Source: DAIDKA01 sp036498905
GTDB lineage: Bacteria > Pseudomonadota > Gammaproteobacteria > Steroidobacterales > Steroidobacteraceae
DNA: 64,000 bases
Assembly: GCA_036498905.1 (NCBI GenBank)
Contig: DASYER010000124.1
Span: forward strand, 47,883-111,882
Direction: 5' to 3'
Of the stretch, positions 18,392 to 26,303 are shown piece by piece. How positions within the stretch are numbered: the stretch's first letter is position 1; every line of letters starts with the position of its first letter. The notes beneath the pieces are model-generated. The model ran no database searches. It saw only the letters and a program-made list of their open reading frames with translations, and was not told where the DNA came from. Position numbers and translations under genes: made by a program.

Positions 18392-19234
18392 ATGAATATG
18401 GATGACCAGTTCCTGCAGCAGTTGCGGCGCGATCCGCCGGCCGGGTTTGCGACCCGGTTGAAGTGGCAGCTCGATCGGCCGGCGCCGGCTCCTGCCTCGC
18501 GGGCAAGACTGCTGCTGGTGTTCGCAATCTTCTTCGGTACCGCGTTCGCGCTGGTCTCGCCAACGGCCCGGCACGCCCTGGGCGCGCTGTTCGATTCCGA
18601 TAAAGCGCAGCCCACGGCGACCCCGCCGGCGGCTGTTTCCGGTGCATCGGGCCGGATCGAAAGGCCACGCGCGCTCCCGCCGCCGCGCTTTGGCGCGACG
18701 CCTGCGAATTCTCCCAAGCCGCAGTCGCTGCCCGCGCAAGCGCCTGCCGATGCGCCTCCGCTAAGCCCCGAGGCACCCGCGATGGCCGAGACTTCCGGGA
18801 GATACAATTCCGTCATTTCCACCAACGTGGGGCCGCAGAGTCCACAGCAGGGGGCCGCTGCGGCCGTGGAAACCCGCAAGGGTCTGTTCAGAATCCTGGG
18901 GTGGGTGGTGGCCCCGCTTGCTGCGATGAGGGTGGAACAAATCCCACTCGACATGCACCGGGCCAGGACCAACGCCGATAGGTTGACTGAACTGTCGTCG
19001 CTGATCCCGGAGGTCTTTCGTGCGAACACTCAAGGGTTCGAGCTGAACACCCGCGCCCTCGATCGGATCTGGGCCCAGCCTGGCGAGTTTGAATCGAGGC
19101 AGGCCGCGTTGACCCTTGCCGCAACTGAACTCGACCGGGCTATCGCCGACAATGATCAGGCGGCGACATTGGCGGCCATCGGTCGGGTTGAGATGGCCTG
19201 CAATGCCTGCCACGATGGGTACCGAAGGAACTGA
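18392..19234 (+). CDS. Membrane-anchored cytochrome c'-like protein, possible haem-sensing anti-sigma factor
   Basis: A 280-residue protein, six bases after the ECF sigma gene. Residues 1-38 are a short basic cytosolic tail (FLQQLRRDPPAGFATRLKWQ). Residues about 39-56 are a transmembrane helix (ARLLLVFAIFFGTAFALV). A Pro/Ala-rich linker (about 68-165) and a helical domain (166-280) follow. That domain matches class II cytochromes c' in layout: LDRIWAQPGEF in the middle and, near the very end, the haem motif CNACH (270-274) followed by DGYRRN. Haem attachment needs the periplasm, agreeing with an N-in, C-out topology. No zinc anti-sigma motif is present. Anti-sigma action is inferred from operon position only; an alternative is a plain electron or NO-binding cytochrome. 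Confidence 0.8.
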   Translation: MNMDDQFLQQLRRDPPAGFATRLKWQLDRPAPAPASRARLLLVFAIFFGTAFALVSPTARHALGALFDSDKAQPTATPPAAVSGASGRIERPRALPPPRFGATPANSPKPQSLPAQAPADAPPLSPEAPAMAETSGRYNSVISTNVGPQSPQQGAAAAVETRKGLFRILGWVVAPLAAMRVEQIPLDMHRARTNADRLTELSSLIPEVFRANTQGFELNTRALDRIWAQPGEFESRQAALTLAATELDRAIADNDQAATLAAIGRVEMACNACHDGYRRN

Positions 19235-19246
19235 CGGTGCACAACC

Positions 19247-19831
19247 ATGAATACCAGCCGGATGGAGGCTTTCAGCGACGGCGTCATCGCCATCATCATC
19301 ACCATCATGGTGCTCGAGCAGAAGGTTCCCCACGACACTGACCTTGCTGCCCTGGTCCCGATGGTGCCCAATTTCCTGGCGTATGTGCTGAGCTTCATCT
19401 ACGTCGGCATCTACTGGAACAACCACCATCACATGCTGCACGCGACCAAGCAGGTGACCGGCGCCATCCTGTGGGCGAATCTGAATCTGTTGTTCTGGCT
19501 GTCGATGTTCCCGATCGTGACCGAGTGGGCGGGCGAGAACCACACCGCGAGCGTGCCCACGGCTCTTTACGGAATGATCCTGCTGCTCGCCGCCGTTGCC
19601 TACTGGCTGCTGCAGCGGCAGATCATCGCCGCACAAGGGGAGCAGTCGTTGCTGCGCCGCGCGGTCGGCCACGATCTGAAGGGCAAGATCTCGCCGCTCC
19701 TGTACGCGCTGGGCATCGGCCTGGCGTTCTGGGCGACGTGGCTCGCGCAGGCGCTATTCGCGCTGGTGGCGCTGATGTGGCTCATCCCCGACCGGCGCAT
19801 CGAGAATGCGCTCGTGAACGCGCGCGGCTAG
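19247..19831 (+). CDS. TMEM175-type (DUF1211) potassium-channel family membrane protein
   Basis: A 194-residue protein with the family signature RMEAFSDGVIAIIITIMVLE at residues 5-24, the selectivity-filter helix start of bacterial TMEM175 channels. Several further hydrophobic helices follow (about 42-60, 76-95, 105-120, 150-185), with HHHMLH in a loop. Bacterial homologues are tetrameric potassium channels. It lies 12 bases downstream of the cytochrome c'-like gene and may belong to that operon. Its stop shares a CTAG tetramer with the convergent NAD(P)-binding gene. Confidence 0.88.
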   Translation: MNTSRMEAFSDGVIAIIITIMVLEQKVPHDTDLAALVPMVPNFLAYVLSFIYVGIYWNNHHHMLHATKQVTGAILWANLNLLFWLSMFPIVTEWAGENHTASVPTALYGMILLLAAVAYWLLQRQIIAAQGEQSLLRRAVGHDLKGKISPLLYALGIGLAFWATWLAQALFALVALMWLIPDRRIENALVNARG

Positions 19832-20736
19832 GCGGCAAGCTTGGCGCGGTTCGCCGCGAAGAAGTCTTTGACCGAAGTAGCCGGACGGCCGGTGAGGTCG
19901 GCAACCGCGGTGCTGGTGAAAGCGAGCGACGGCCCGGCAAAACTGCGGGCGGGCGGTGCGTTCGGATCGGCCGGCACCAGCGTGATGGCTTTGCCGGTGA
20001 CAGCCCTGGCCGCCGCGGCGACGTCCTCCACGCCGACCAGCGCAGGTCCGGTGATGTCGTAGATTTTGTTGTCATGCCCCGGCGTGGCGAGCACCGCCGC
20101 GGCCGCGGCCGCGCAGTCGCTGCGAGTGACATATCCGACCCGCACCTCCCCTTTCGGGATGGTTGCCCTGCCGTCCGCCAGCATTTTGGCGGCCTGCGGC
20201 AGCAGGTTTTCCATGTACAGGGAGTTGCGCAGGAACGTATAGGCGACGCCGCTGCTGCGCAGCAGCTCCTCGGTCGCCACATGATCGGCCGCGATGCCCT
20301 TGCTGTCGCCTTTGCTGATGCCCAGCCACGAGGTATAGGCAATCTGTCGGATGCCCGCGGCCTTGGCCGCATCGATGGCATGCCCGTGGGCAATCGCTCG
20401 CGGGCCGACACTGGTGCCGATGCTGATCAACAGCATGCGCGTGCCCCCGGCGAAGGCGGCGGACAGGGATTCGGGCTTGGCAAAGTCGCCGAAGCGCGTG
20501 GCCGCCCCGAGTTTTGCATAGGCCGCGAGCGCCTCGGGCGTGCGGCTGACCAGAATCAGATTCTTCGCCGGCACCCCCGCCGCCAGCAGGTCCTTGACGG
20601 CCTGACCCCCGAGCTGACCGGAAGCCCCGGAGATGATGAGCCGATCATTGCCGACGGCCATGGCCGAGGTTGCGGTCGCTCCCAACAGCATTGCGGCGGC
20701 CGCTTCAATGAGTTCACGACGTGTCAGCGGGTGCAT
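19828..20736 (-). CDS. NmrA-like atypical SDR / NAD(P)-binding protein with a Tat-type signal
   Basis: A 302-residue protein from the ATG at 20736, which has an AGGGAGA ribosome site. It begins with a twin-arginine-type signal (TRRELIEAAAAMLLGATATSAMA). The Rossmann motif IISGASGQLGGQAV follows, near residues 34-47, and the body is like QorB/NmrA quinone reductases or NAD(P)-binding regulators. Tat export of a folded dinucleotide-binding protein is plausible, since tatABC are present at 46-47.5 kb. The substrate is unknown. The longer frame upstream of 20736 is not used. Confidence 0.85.
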   Translation of the reverse strand: MHPLTRRELIEAAAAMLLGATATSAMAVGNDRLIISGASGQLGGQAVKDLLAAGVPAKNLILVSRTPEALAAYAKLGAATRFGDFAKPESLSAAFAGGTRMLLISIGTSVGPRAIAHGHAIDAAKAAGIRQIAYTSWLGISKGDSKGIAADHVATEELLRSSGVAYTFLRNSLYMENLLPQAAKMLADGRATIPKGEVRVGYVTRSDCAAAAAAVLATPGHDNKIYDITGPALVGVEDVAAAARAVTGKAITLVPADPNAPPARSFAGPSLAFTSTAVADLTGRPATSVKDFFAANRAKLAA

Positions 20737-20825
20737 GCGATATCTCCCTGAGCGTACGGCGGCTTCCCTAAAGGCGACATCCTCGCATATCCTGCCGCGC
20801 ACACGAACATGATAGGGAGAGGGGC

Positions 20826-21605
20826 ATGATGCGTCGAAATATTTGCGCCGGCATGGCGCTGGTGACCGTCGGGATATTTGCCTGCGGCGCCTTGCCCGCC
20901 ATGGCCGATGATGCCCCGGCATATACCCTGCCGTCCGGCACGCCGCCCTATATCCGCGCGGCCATTGACGACCCGGCGCGCACGGCCGAGCAACGCGCCC
21001 GCGATGCGAACCGCAAGCCGGCCGAACTGCTGGAGATGTCGGGCATACGCCCCGGCAATACCGTGGTCGAGTTTGCCTCCTTCGGCCAGTACTTCACGAC
21101 CTTCCTGTCGGACATCGTGGGCCCGAAGGGCAAGGTGTACATGTACGATCTGCCGTATACCGACAAGCGTGCCGGGGAGGCGAGCCGGGCGTTCGTCGCG
21201 GCGCATCCGAACTGCCAGTACCAGCTGGCCGACTACAACACCGTGGAACTGCCGCAGAAGGTCGATGAGGTGTTCATGGTGCTCTACTACCATGACCTGT
21301 TCATCAACCACATTGATACCGCAAGTCTCAACAAGCGCATCTTCGCTGCACTCAAGCCCGGCGGCACTTTCCTGGTCGTCGACCACAACGCCAAGCCGGG
21401 CTCCGGCACCACCGATACGGCGAAACTGCATCGCATCGACCCGGAGGTGATCGCCAAGGAAGTCACGGCGGCAGGCTTCAAACTGGTCAAGCGCAGCAAC
21501 CTGCTCGCGCATCCGGGCGATGATCACAGTCAGTTGGTGTTCGCTGCGGGCCTGCGCGGGCTCACCGACCAGACGGTGTTCGTGTTCCGCAAGCCCAAGG
21601 GCTGA
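20826..21605 (+). CDS. Exported class I SAM-methyltransferase-like protein (COG4798 type)
   Basis: A 259-residue protein with an N-terminal signal peptide (MALVTVGIFACGALPAMA, cleaved near residue 28). The core is methyltransferase-like: VVEFASFGQYFTTFLSDIV, KGKVYMYDLPY and LKPGGTFLVVDHNA. The motif I glycines are less regular than usual. Homologues are annotated as predicted methyltransferases and most appear to be secreted. It is divergent from the Tat-signal NAD(P)-binding gene across an 89-base gap, and GFA follows closely. Whether SAM is available in the periplasm is an open problem. Confidence 0.85.
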   Translation: MMRRNICAGMALVTVGIFACGALPAMADDAPAYTLPSGTPPYIRAAIDDPARTAEQRARDANRKPAELLEMSGIRPGNTVVEFASFGQYFTTFLSDIVGPKGKVYMYDLPYTDKRAGEASRAFVAAHPNCQYQLADYNTVELPQKVDEVFMVLYYHDLFINHIDTASLNKRIFAALKPGGTFLVVDHNAKPGSGTTDTAKLHRIDPEVIAKEVTAAGFKLVKRSNLLAHPGDDHSQLVFAAGLRGLTDQTVFVFRKPKG

Positions 21606-21612
21606 GAACCGC

Positions 21613-22086
21613 ATGGCCGGCCATGAGGGTGGCTGCACGTGCAGGGCGGTGCGCTATCGCCTCAACGAGCGGCCGATGTTCGTGCATTGCTGCCATTGCC
21701 GCTGGTGCCAGCGCGAAACGGGGACCGCGTTTGCGCTCAACGCGCTCATTGAATTCGACCGCATGGAGCTGCTCAGCGGGACGGTGGACCTCATCCATAT
21801 CCCATCGAACAGCGGCCGCGGCCAGCGCATTGCACGCTGTCCGGTCTGCCGCGTTGCCGTGTGGAGCAACTATGGCGGCGGCGGGGATGCGGTGCGCTTC
21901 GTGCGTATCGGCACGCTCGATGAGCCGGATCGGTGGCCCCCGGACGTGCATATCTTCACGCAGTCCAAACAACCCTGGGTGATGCTGCCGGCGGGGGTGC
22001 CGGCGTTCGCCGAGTACTACAAGCCGGCCGAACTGTGGCCGGCCGAGAGCCAGGCGCGCCGTGCCGCGGTCATGACCCGCGTTTGA
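21613..22086 (+). CDS. GFA (glutathione-dependent formaldehyde-activating) family protein
   Basis: A 157-residue zinc-binding protein starting MAGHEGGCTCRAVRY at the ATG 21613, eight bases after the previous stop; an earlier in-frame ATG adds non-family residues. Structural and catalytic Cys pairs are visible: GCTC, CCHCRWCQ, CPVC. Members of this Mss4-like fold are named for Gfa, but most have no proven activity. Its 3' end overlaps the convergent acyltransferase gene by 17 bases. Confidence 0.88.
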   Translation: MAGHEGGCTCRAVRYRLNERPMFVHCCHCRWCQRETGTAFALNALIEFDRMELLSGTVDLIHIPSNSGRGQRIARCPVCRVAVWSNYGGGGDAVRFVRIGTLDEPDRWPPDVHIFTQSKQPWVMLPAGVPAFAEYYKPAELWPAESQARRAAVMTRV

Positions 22087-22798
22087 ACTGCGGGATCATG
22101 TGGCGCAACTGTCCTTCGATCCATTCCTGGGCCTCGGCGTTGATTTCGCGCGGATCGCGCCCCGCTGCCTTGATCGGCGGGCCGATCACGACGCGCACGG
22201 TGCCGCGCTTTTTGAGCAGGCCGCGACGCGGCCAGAAATATCCGGCGTTATGCGCCACCGGGATGATGAGCTTGCCGGTCTGGGATGCGAGCAGCGCGCC
22301 ACTGACGCCATAACGGCGGGTCTGGCCGGCCGGCATGCGCGTGCCTTCCGGAAACATCACGATCCAGTCGCCTTCCTGCAGCCGCTGCCGTCCCTGCTCG
22401 ATCACCTGATTGACGGCGTTATGGCCGGCGCCGCGATCGATCGCGATGGCATGCAGCAGCCGGATGCCCCAGCCGACGAAGGGTAGCCACAAAAGCTCGC
22501 GCTTGAGCACCCACACCTGACGGGGAAAGACCACGCCGATGGCCAGGGTCTCCCAGGTGGAGGCGTGCTTCCACAGCGCGATGTGATTGTCGGCCGGGAC
22601 GTGCTCGCGACCCTCCACGGTGTAGTCCAGCCGGCACAACCACTTAAGCACCGTCAGCAGGACCGCGGCCCAGACCCGCGCCAGCGCCGCCCGCCGCGGA
22701 AACGGCACGCACAGGGCCATGGCGACAAAGGCGATGGAATACAGGAACGTCCATGCGAACAGAAAGAACGTGAAGATCAGTGATGCCAGAAACTGCAT
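22070..22798 (-). CDS. 1-acyl-sn-glycerol-3-phosphate acyltransferase (PlsC family)
   Basis: A 242-residue inner-membrane acyltransferase. It has an N-terminal hydrophobic helix (FLASLIFTFFLFAWTFLYSIAFVAM), the catalytic-block motif KHASTWET (H-x4-acidic), and PEGTRMPAGQTRRY, the phosphate-binding block. It would acylate lysophosphatidic acid to phosphatidic acid in phospholipid synthesis, but side-branch PlsC paralogues exist, so the exact acceptor is uncertain. Confidence 0.92.
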   Translation of the reverse strand: MQFLASLIFTFFLFAWTFLYSIAFVAMALCVPFPRRAALARVWAAVLLTVLKWLCRLDYTVEGREHVPADNHIALWKHASTWETLAIGVVFPRQVWVLKRELLWLPFVGWGIRLLHAIAIDRGAGHNAVNQVIEQGRQRLQEGDWIVMFPEGTRMPAGQTRRYGVSGALLASQTGKLIIPVAHNAGYFWPRRGLLKKRGTVRVVIGPPIKAAGRDPREINAEAQEWIEGQLRHMIPQFKRGS

Positions 22799-22933
22799 GG
22801 GCGCGAAGTATAGCGACCCGTCCGCCGTGTGCGAGGTCGCCGCACCGAAAGCAGGCAGTTTTGGGTTCCAACGCCGCCAAATTGATTTTATAGTACGCCC
22901 CGCGCCCCATTTCAGAGCGCGGACTGTTACGAT

Positions 22934-22950
22934 TGCTCCATAGTAGTGCG
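22934..22950. promoter_or_regulatory. NtrC-like enhancer half-palindrome upstream of glnA
   Basis: TGCTCC-ATAGT-AGTGCG resembles the NtrC consensus TGCACY-N5-GGTGCA at most conserved positions. It lies 50 bases upstream of the sigma-54 promoter, closer than the usual enhancers, and only one copy is seen. Confidence 0.4.
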
Positions 22951-22999
22951 CATTTTCCCCGGCCCCGTCCTAACTTGTTGATTCCAGACTGCCTCATGT

Positions 23000-23015
23000 T
23001 GGCACAAGGGCTGCA
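23000..23015 (+). promoter_or_regulatory. Sigma-54 promoter of glnA
   Basis: TGGCAC-AAGGG-CTGCA gives GG at -24 and GC at -12 with the correct 10-base spacing. It ends 48 bases before the glnA start codon. With ntrBC just downstream, NtrC activation under nitrogen limitation is the expected regulation. Confidence 0.75.
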
Positions 23016-23063
23016 ACATCCTGCTGCTCGATGCGCATCGGGCAACCCATTTTCGGAGGCGAT

Positions 23064-24473
23064 ATGACACCGACTGATGTACTGAAGCTAATAAAAGAGA
23101 AGGAGGTCAAGTACGCAGATCTCCGGTTCACGGATACCCGCGGCAAGGAGCAACACGTCTCCATACCGGCGCGCCTGGTCGACGCTGATCTGTTCACGGA
23201 CGGAAAGATGTTCGATGGCTCCTCGATCGCCGGCTGGAAGGGGATCAATGAGTCCGACATGATCCTGATGCCGGATGCGACCACGGCCGTCCTGGATCCG
23301 TTCTTCGAAGACGCGACGGTCAATATCCGCTGCGATGTCATCGAACCGGCCACGATGCAGGGTTATGAGCGCGATCCGCGTTCGACCGCACGGCGCGCCG
23401 AAGCGTATCTGAAGTCCACCGGCATCGCCGATGGCGCACTGTTCGGCCCCGAGAACGAATTCTTTATTTTCGACAGCGTTCGCAGCGGCTCGAGCTTGAA
23501 CGGCTGTTTCTACGAAATCGACTCCGTCCAGGGCGCGTGGAATTCCGGCAAGGATTACGTCGAGGGCAACAAGGGTCATCGCCCCACGATCAAGGGTGGC
23601 TACTTCCCGGTGCCCCCGATCGATGCCTTCCAGGACATCCGTTCGGCCATGTGCGATGCCCTCGAGGAGATGGGCATGGTCGTCGAAGTACATCACCACG
23701 AAGTCGCCACTGGCGGCCAGTGCGAAATCGGCGTCGGCCCGGGCGGTCTGGTCACCAAGGCCGACCAGGTCCAGATCCTCAAGTACGCCGTGCTCAACGT
23801 CGCGCACAGCTACGGCAAGACGGCAACCTTCATGCCGAAGCCGCTGGTCGGCGACAACGGCAGCGGCATGCACGTGCATCAGTCCCTGCAGAAGGACGGC
23901 AAGGCGCTGTTCGCCGGCGACAAGTACGGCGGTCTGTCGGAGCTCGCCCTGTACTACATCGGCGGCATCATCAAGCACGCGAAGGCCATCAACGCCATCA
24001 CGAATGCGGCCACGAACAGCTACAAGCGCCTGGTACCCGGCTTTGAAGCCCCGGTGATGCTGGCGTACTCGGCCCGCAATCGCTCGGCCTCGATCCGCAT
24101 TCCCTGGGTGTCGAACCCGAAGGCGCGCCGCATCGAAGTACGCTTCCCGGATTCCACGGCAAATCCGTATTTCGCATTTGCGGCAATGATGATGGCCGGT
24201 CTCGACGGTATCCAGAACAAGATCCACCCCGGCGATCCGGCCGACAAGGATCTGTACGACCTGGAGCCCGAAGAGGCCGCGCACATCCCGACCGTGTGCC
24301 ATTCGCTCGACATGGCCCTGGAGCATCTGGACAAGGACCGCGAGTTCCTGACCCGCGGCGGAGTCTTCACGAACGATCTGCTCGATGCCTACATCGCGCT
24401 GAAGATGCAGGAAGTGACCAGGCTGCGGATGTCCACGCACCCGGTCGAACTGGAGTTGTATTACAGCTGCTAA
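23064..24473 (+). CDS. glnA: Glutamine synthetase, type I
   Basis: A 469-residue GSI-beta enzyme that makes glutamine from glutamate, ammonia and ATP as a dodecamer. The start MTPTDVLKLIKEKEVKYADLRF at ATG 23064 has a strong CGGAGG ribosome site; a longer frame upstream is rejected. Visible motifs: MFDGSSIAGW, FGPENEFFIFD (metal Glu), HHHEVATGGQCEIG, and the Tyr in KDLYDLEPEE at residue 398, the adenylylation site of the beta type. Regulation by sigma-54/NtrC is suggested by the promoter upstream. Confidence 0.98.
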   Translation: MTPTDVLKLIKEKEVKYADLRFTDTRGKEQHVSIPARLVDADLFTDGKMFDGSSIAGWKGINESDMILMPDATTAVLDPFFEDATVNIRCDVIEPATMQGYERDPRSTARRAEAYLKSTGIADGALFGPENEFFIFDSVRSGSSLNGCFYEIDSVQGAWNSGKDYVEGNKGHRPTIKGGYFPVPPIDAFQDIRSAMCDALEEMGMVVEVHHHEVATGGQCEIGVGPGGLVTKADQVQILKYAVLNVAHSYGKTATFMPKPLVGDNGSGMHVHQSLQKDGKALFAGDKYGGLSELALYYIGGIIKHAKAINAITNAATNSYKRLVPGFEAPVMLAYSARNRSASIRIPWVSNPKARRIEVRFPDSTANPYFAFAAMMMAGLDGIQNKIHPGDPADKDLYDLEPEEAAHIPTVCHSLDMALEHLDKDREFLTRGGVFTNDLLDAYIALKMQEVTRLRMSTHPVELELYYSC

Positions 24474-24526
24474 TGACCACGGTGGCAGTCTTCGACAATG
24501 CACCCCAGAAAGGCCACAACCCGGCT

Positions 24527-24545
24527 CCCCCGCTAACCGCGGGGG
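24527..24545 (+). terminator. GC-rich hairpin after glnA
   Basis: CCCCCGC-TAACC-GCGGGGG forms a seven-pair perfect stem 54 bases after the glnA stop. No U-run follows at once (a TTTTT occurs 18 bases later). It could attenuate transcription between glnA and the ntrBC genes. Confidence 0.45.
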
Positions 24546-24602
24546 GGTACGGTTGCAGTCAATTTTTGTCCTCGGGCCCGGTCGGGGCTATGCTCAGGGT
24601 GT

Positions 24603-25184
24603 ATGCGAGGACTGCCACTACTTCTGATGCTGGGCGTTTGCGCCAGCGCCTGGTCCGCCACGGTCTACAAGTGGGTGGACGACGCTGGTGTTACCCACTA
24701 CAGCGACCAGCCCAATCCGAAGGCGCAGAAACTGCAGATCTCCGGCGCCCAGACCTACGGGTCGCAGCAGGCGGCGGTGACGGCGCCTGCGACGGCACCC
24801 GCCGCTCCACCTCCGGCCGCGGCGACACCGGTGTGCGTCATCGATACCCCTGGCGCGGGCCAGGTCTTCCTCGACGTATTTTCCATAACCGGGCACGTGA
24901 CCCTCGCCCATGTGAGCGCGGACGGCGACCAGACCACGCTGCGCATGGACGGTCAGGATATTTCCGGGCTGCTTGGGGGCGATGGCCGCTTCGCCTTGAA
25001 TTCACTCGATCGCGGCGAACACTCCCTGACCCTGCAGGTCACGAATGCCCGCGGGGAAGTCGTCTGTCAGGCCACTGCCGTGAATTTTTCCATCAGGCAG
25101 CGCAGCGCGACGGCACCGGGAGTACCGACGGTGCCCGGGGCACCCGCCGCGCCGAAGGCGCCGGGAGTGGGAGTCGTTCACTAG
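24603..25184 (+). CDS. DUF4124 domain exported protein between glnA and ntrB
   Basis: A 193-residue protein with a signal peptide (MRGLPLLLMLGVCASAWSA). The DUF4124 motif VYKWVDDAGVTHYSDQPNP follows immediately (residues 20-39). Next are a Pro/Ala-rich linker and a beta-rich domain (about 75-160, with a CVIDTP...VVCQA Cys pair). The end is a Pro/Ala/Gly-rich tail. DUF4124 proteins are periplasmic or membrane-linked and of unknown role; a copy in the glnA-ntrBC locus is typical of several gammaproteobacteria. It ends 24 bases before ntrB. Confidence 0.88.
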   Translation: MRGLPLLLMLGVCASAWSATVYKWVDDAGVTHYSDQPNPKAQKLQISGAQTYGSQQAAVTAPATAPAAPPPAAATPVCVIDTPGAGQVFLDVFSITGHVTLAHVSADGDQTTLRMDGQDISGLLGGDGRFALNSLDRGEHSLTLQVTNARGEVVCQATAVNFSIRQRSATAPGVPTVPGAPAAPKAPGVGVVH

Positions 25185-25208
25185 CGGAGCCGTGGTTCGG
25201 GGTGCGCC

Positions 25209-26303
25209 GTGGCATCTGAGCCTTCACTGCCCTCTGCGCTCTCGCACTTCGATTCCACGGATCTGCTGAATGCGCTGACCACGGGGATCATCCTGCTGGA
25301 TGCCCAGCTGTGTCCGATCTACGCCAACGTCGCCGCGCAGGATCTGCTGGCCTTCAGTCTCAATCAATGCCGCGGTCGACCCTTCGGGGATCACCTGCTC
25401 GAATCCAACGGCCTGATTTCGATCCTGCGACGCTCGATCGAGACGGGCGAAGCCTTCGCGGATCGTGAACTGGTCCTGAACCTCAAGTCGACCCCGCGCG
25501 AAGCGCATATCGTGGACGTCACGATCACGCCGCTCGAAGGCGACGTCACCGGCACGCACCTGCTGCTCGAACTCACCGACACGAGCGCACGGCAGCGCAT
25601 CTCGCGCGAGAACGACATGCTGGTCCGGCTGGACAGCAGTCGCATGATGCTGCGGCAGCTGGCCCATGAGATCAAAAATCCCCTGGGCGGGTTGCGCGGC
25701 GCGGCGCAGTTGCTCGAGCGGGAGTTGCCGAACGACAACCTCAAGGAATACACCAACGTCATCATCTTCGAGGCGGATCGCTTAAGCTCACTCGTCGCCT
25801 CGATGACGGGACCGAATCGGCCGATGCAGAAGACGCAGCTCAACATCCATGAGTTGTGCGAACACGTGTTTCATCTGCTGCGCGGCGAGGCGCCCGCGGG
25901 TGTCGTGATCGATCGCGACTATGACCCGAGCCTGCCGGGCGGAAATTTCGACCGCAATCAGCTGATCCAGGCGCTGCTGAACGTGGCGCGCAATGCCATG
26001 CAGGCGGTCGGCGATCACGGGCACATCACCTTCCGCACCCGCGTGTTCTCCAACGTCAGTATCGCGGGGCGTCGTCAGCGCCTGGCGGCGGGCGTGTACA
26101 TTGAAGATGACGGACCGGGTGTTCCGGCCGCACTGCGGGCGAGCATTTTCTATCCATTGGTCACGGGCAAGTCAACCGGCACCGGTTTGGGATTGGCGGT
26201 GGCCCAGGATCTGGTCACGCGCCATGGAGGCCTTATCGAATTTGAGAGCGAACCGGGGCGAACTGTGTTCAAGCTGATGTTGCCTCTCGAGGAATCTGTA
26301 TGA
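25209..26303 (+). CDS. ntrB: Nitrogen-regulation sensor histidine kinase NtrB
   Basis: A 364-residue cytoplasmic kinase/phosphatase that controls NtrC in answer to PII. It has an N-terminal PAS domain (about 17-125) and an H-box LAHEIKNPLGGLRGAAQLLE with the phospho-His at 153. The N-box RNQLIQALLNVARNAMQA and G-boxes DDGPGV and GTGLGLAVAQDLV complete the kinase. GTG at 25209 gives the start. No membrane span, as expected. Its stop overlaps the ntrC start (ATGA). Confidence 0.96.
   Translation: MASEPSLPSALSHFDSTDLLNALTTGIILLDAQLCPIYANVAAQDLLAFSLNQCRGRPFGDHLLESNGLISILRRSIETGEAFADRELVLNLKSTPREAHIVDVTITPLEGDVTGTHLLLELTDTSARQRISRENDMLVRLDSSRMMLRQLAHEIKNPLGGLRGAAQLLERELPNDNLKEYTNVIIFEADRLSSLVASMTGPNRPMQKTQLNIHELCEHVFHLLRGEAPAGVVIDRDYDPSLPGGNFDRNQLIQALLNVARNAMQAVGDHGHITFRTRVFSNVSIAGRRQRLAAGVYIEDDGPGVPAALRASIFYPLVTGKSTGTGLGLAVAQDLVTRHGGLIEFESEPGRTVFKLMLPLEESV

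Noticed and set aside
23088..24503. 471-residue ORF on the minus strand
   Set aside because: It is antisense to glnA and has no recognised domain.
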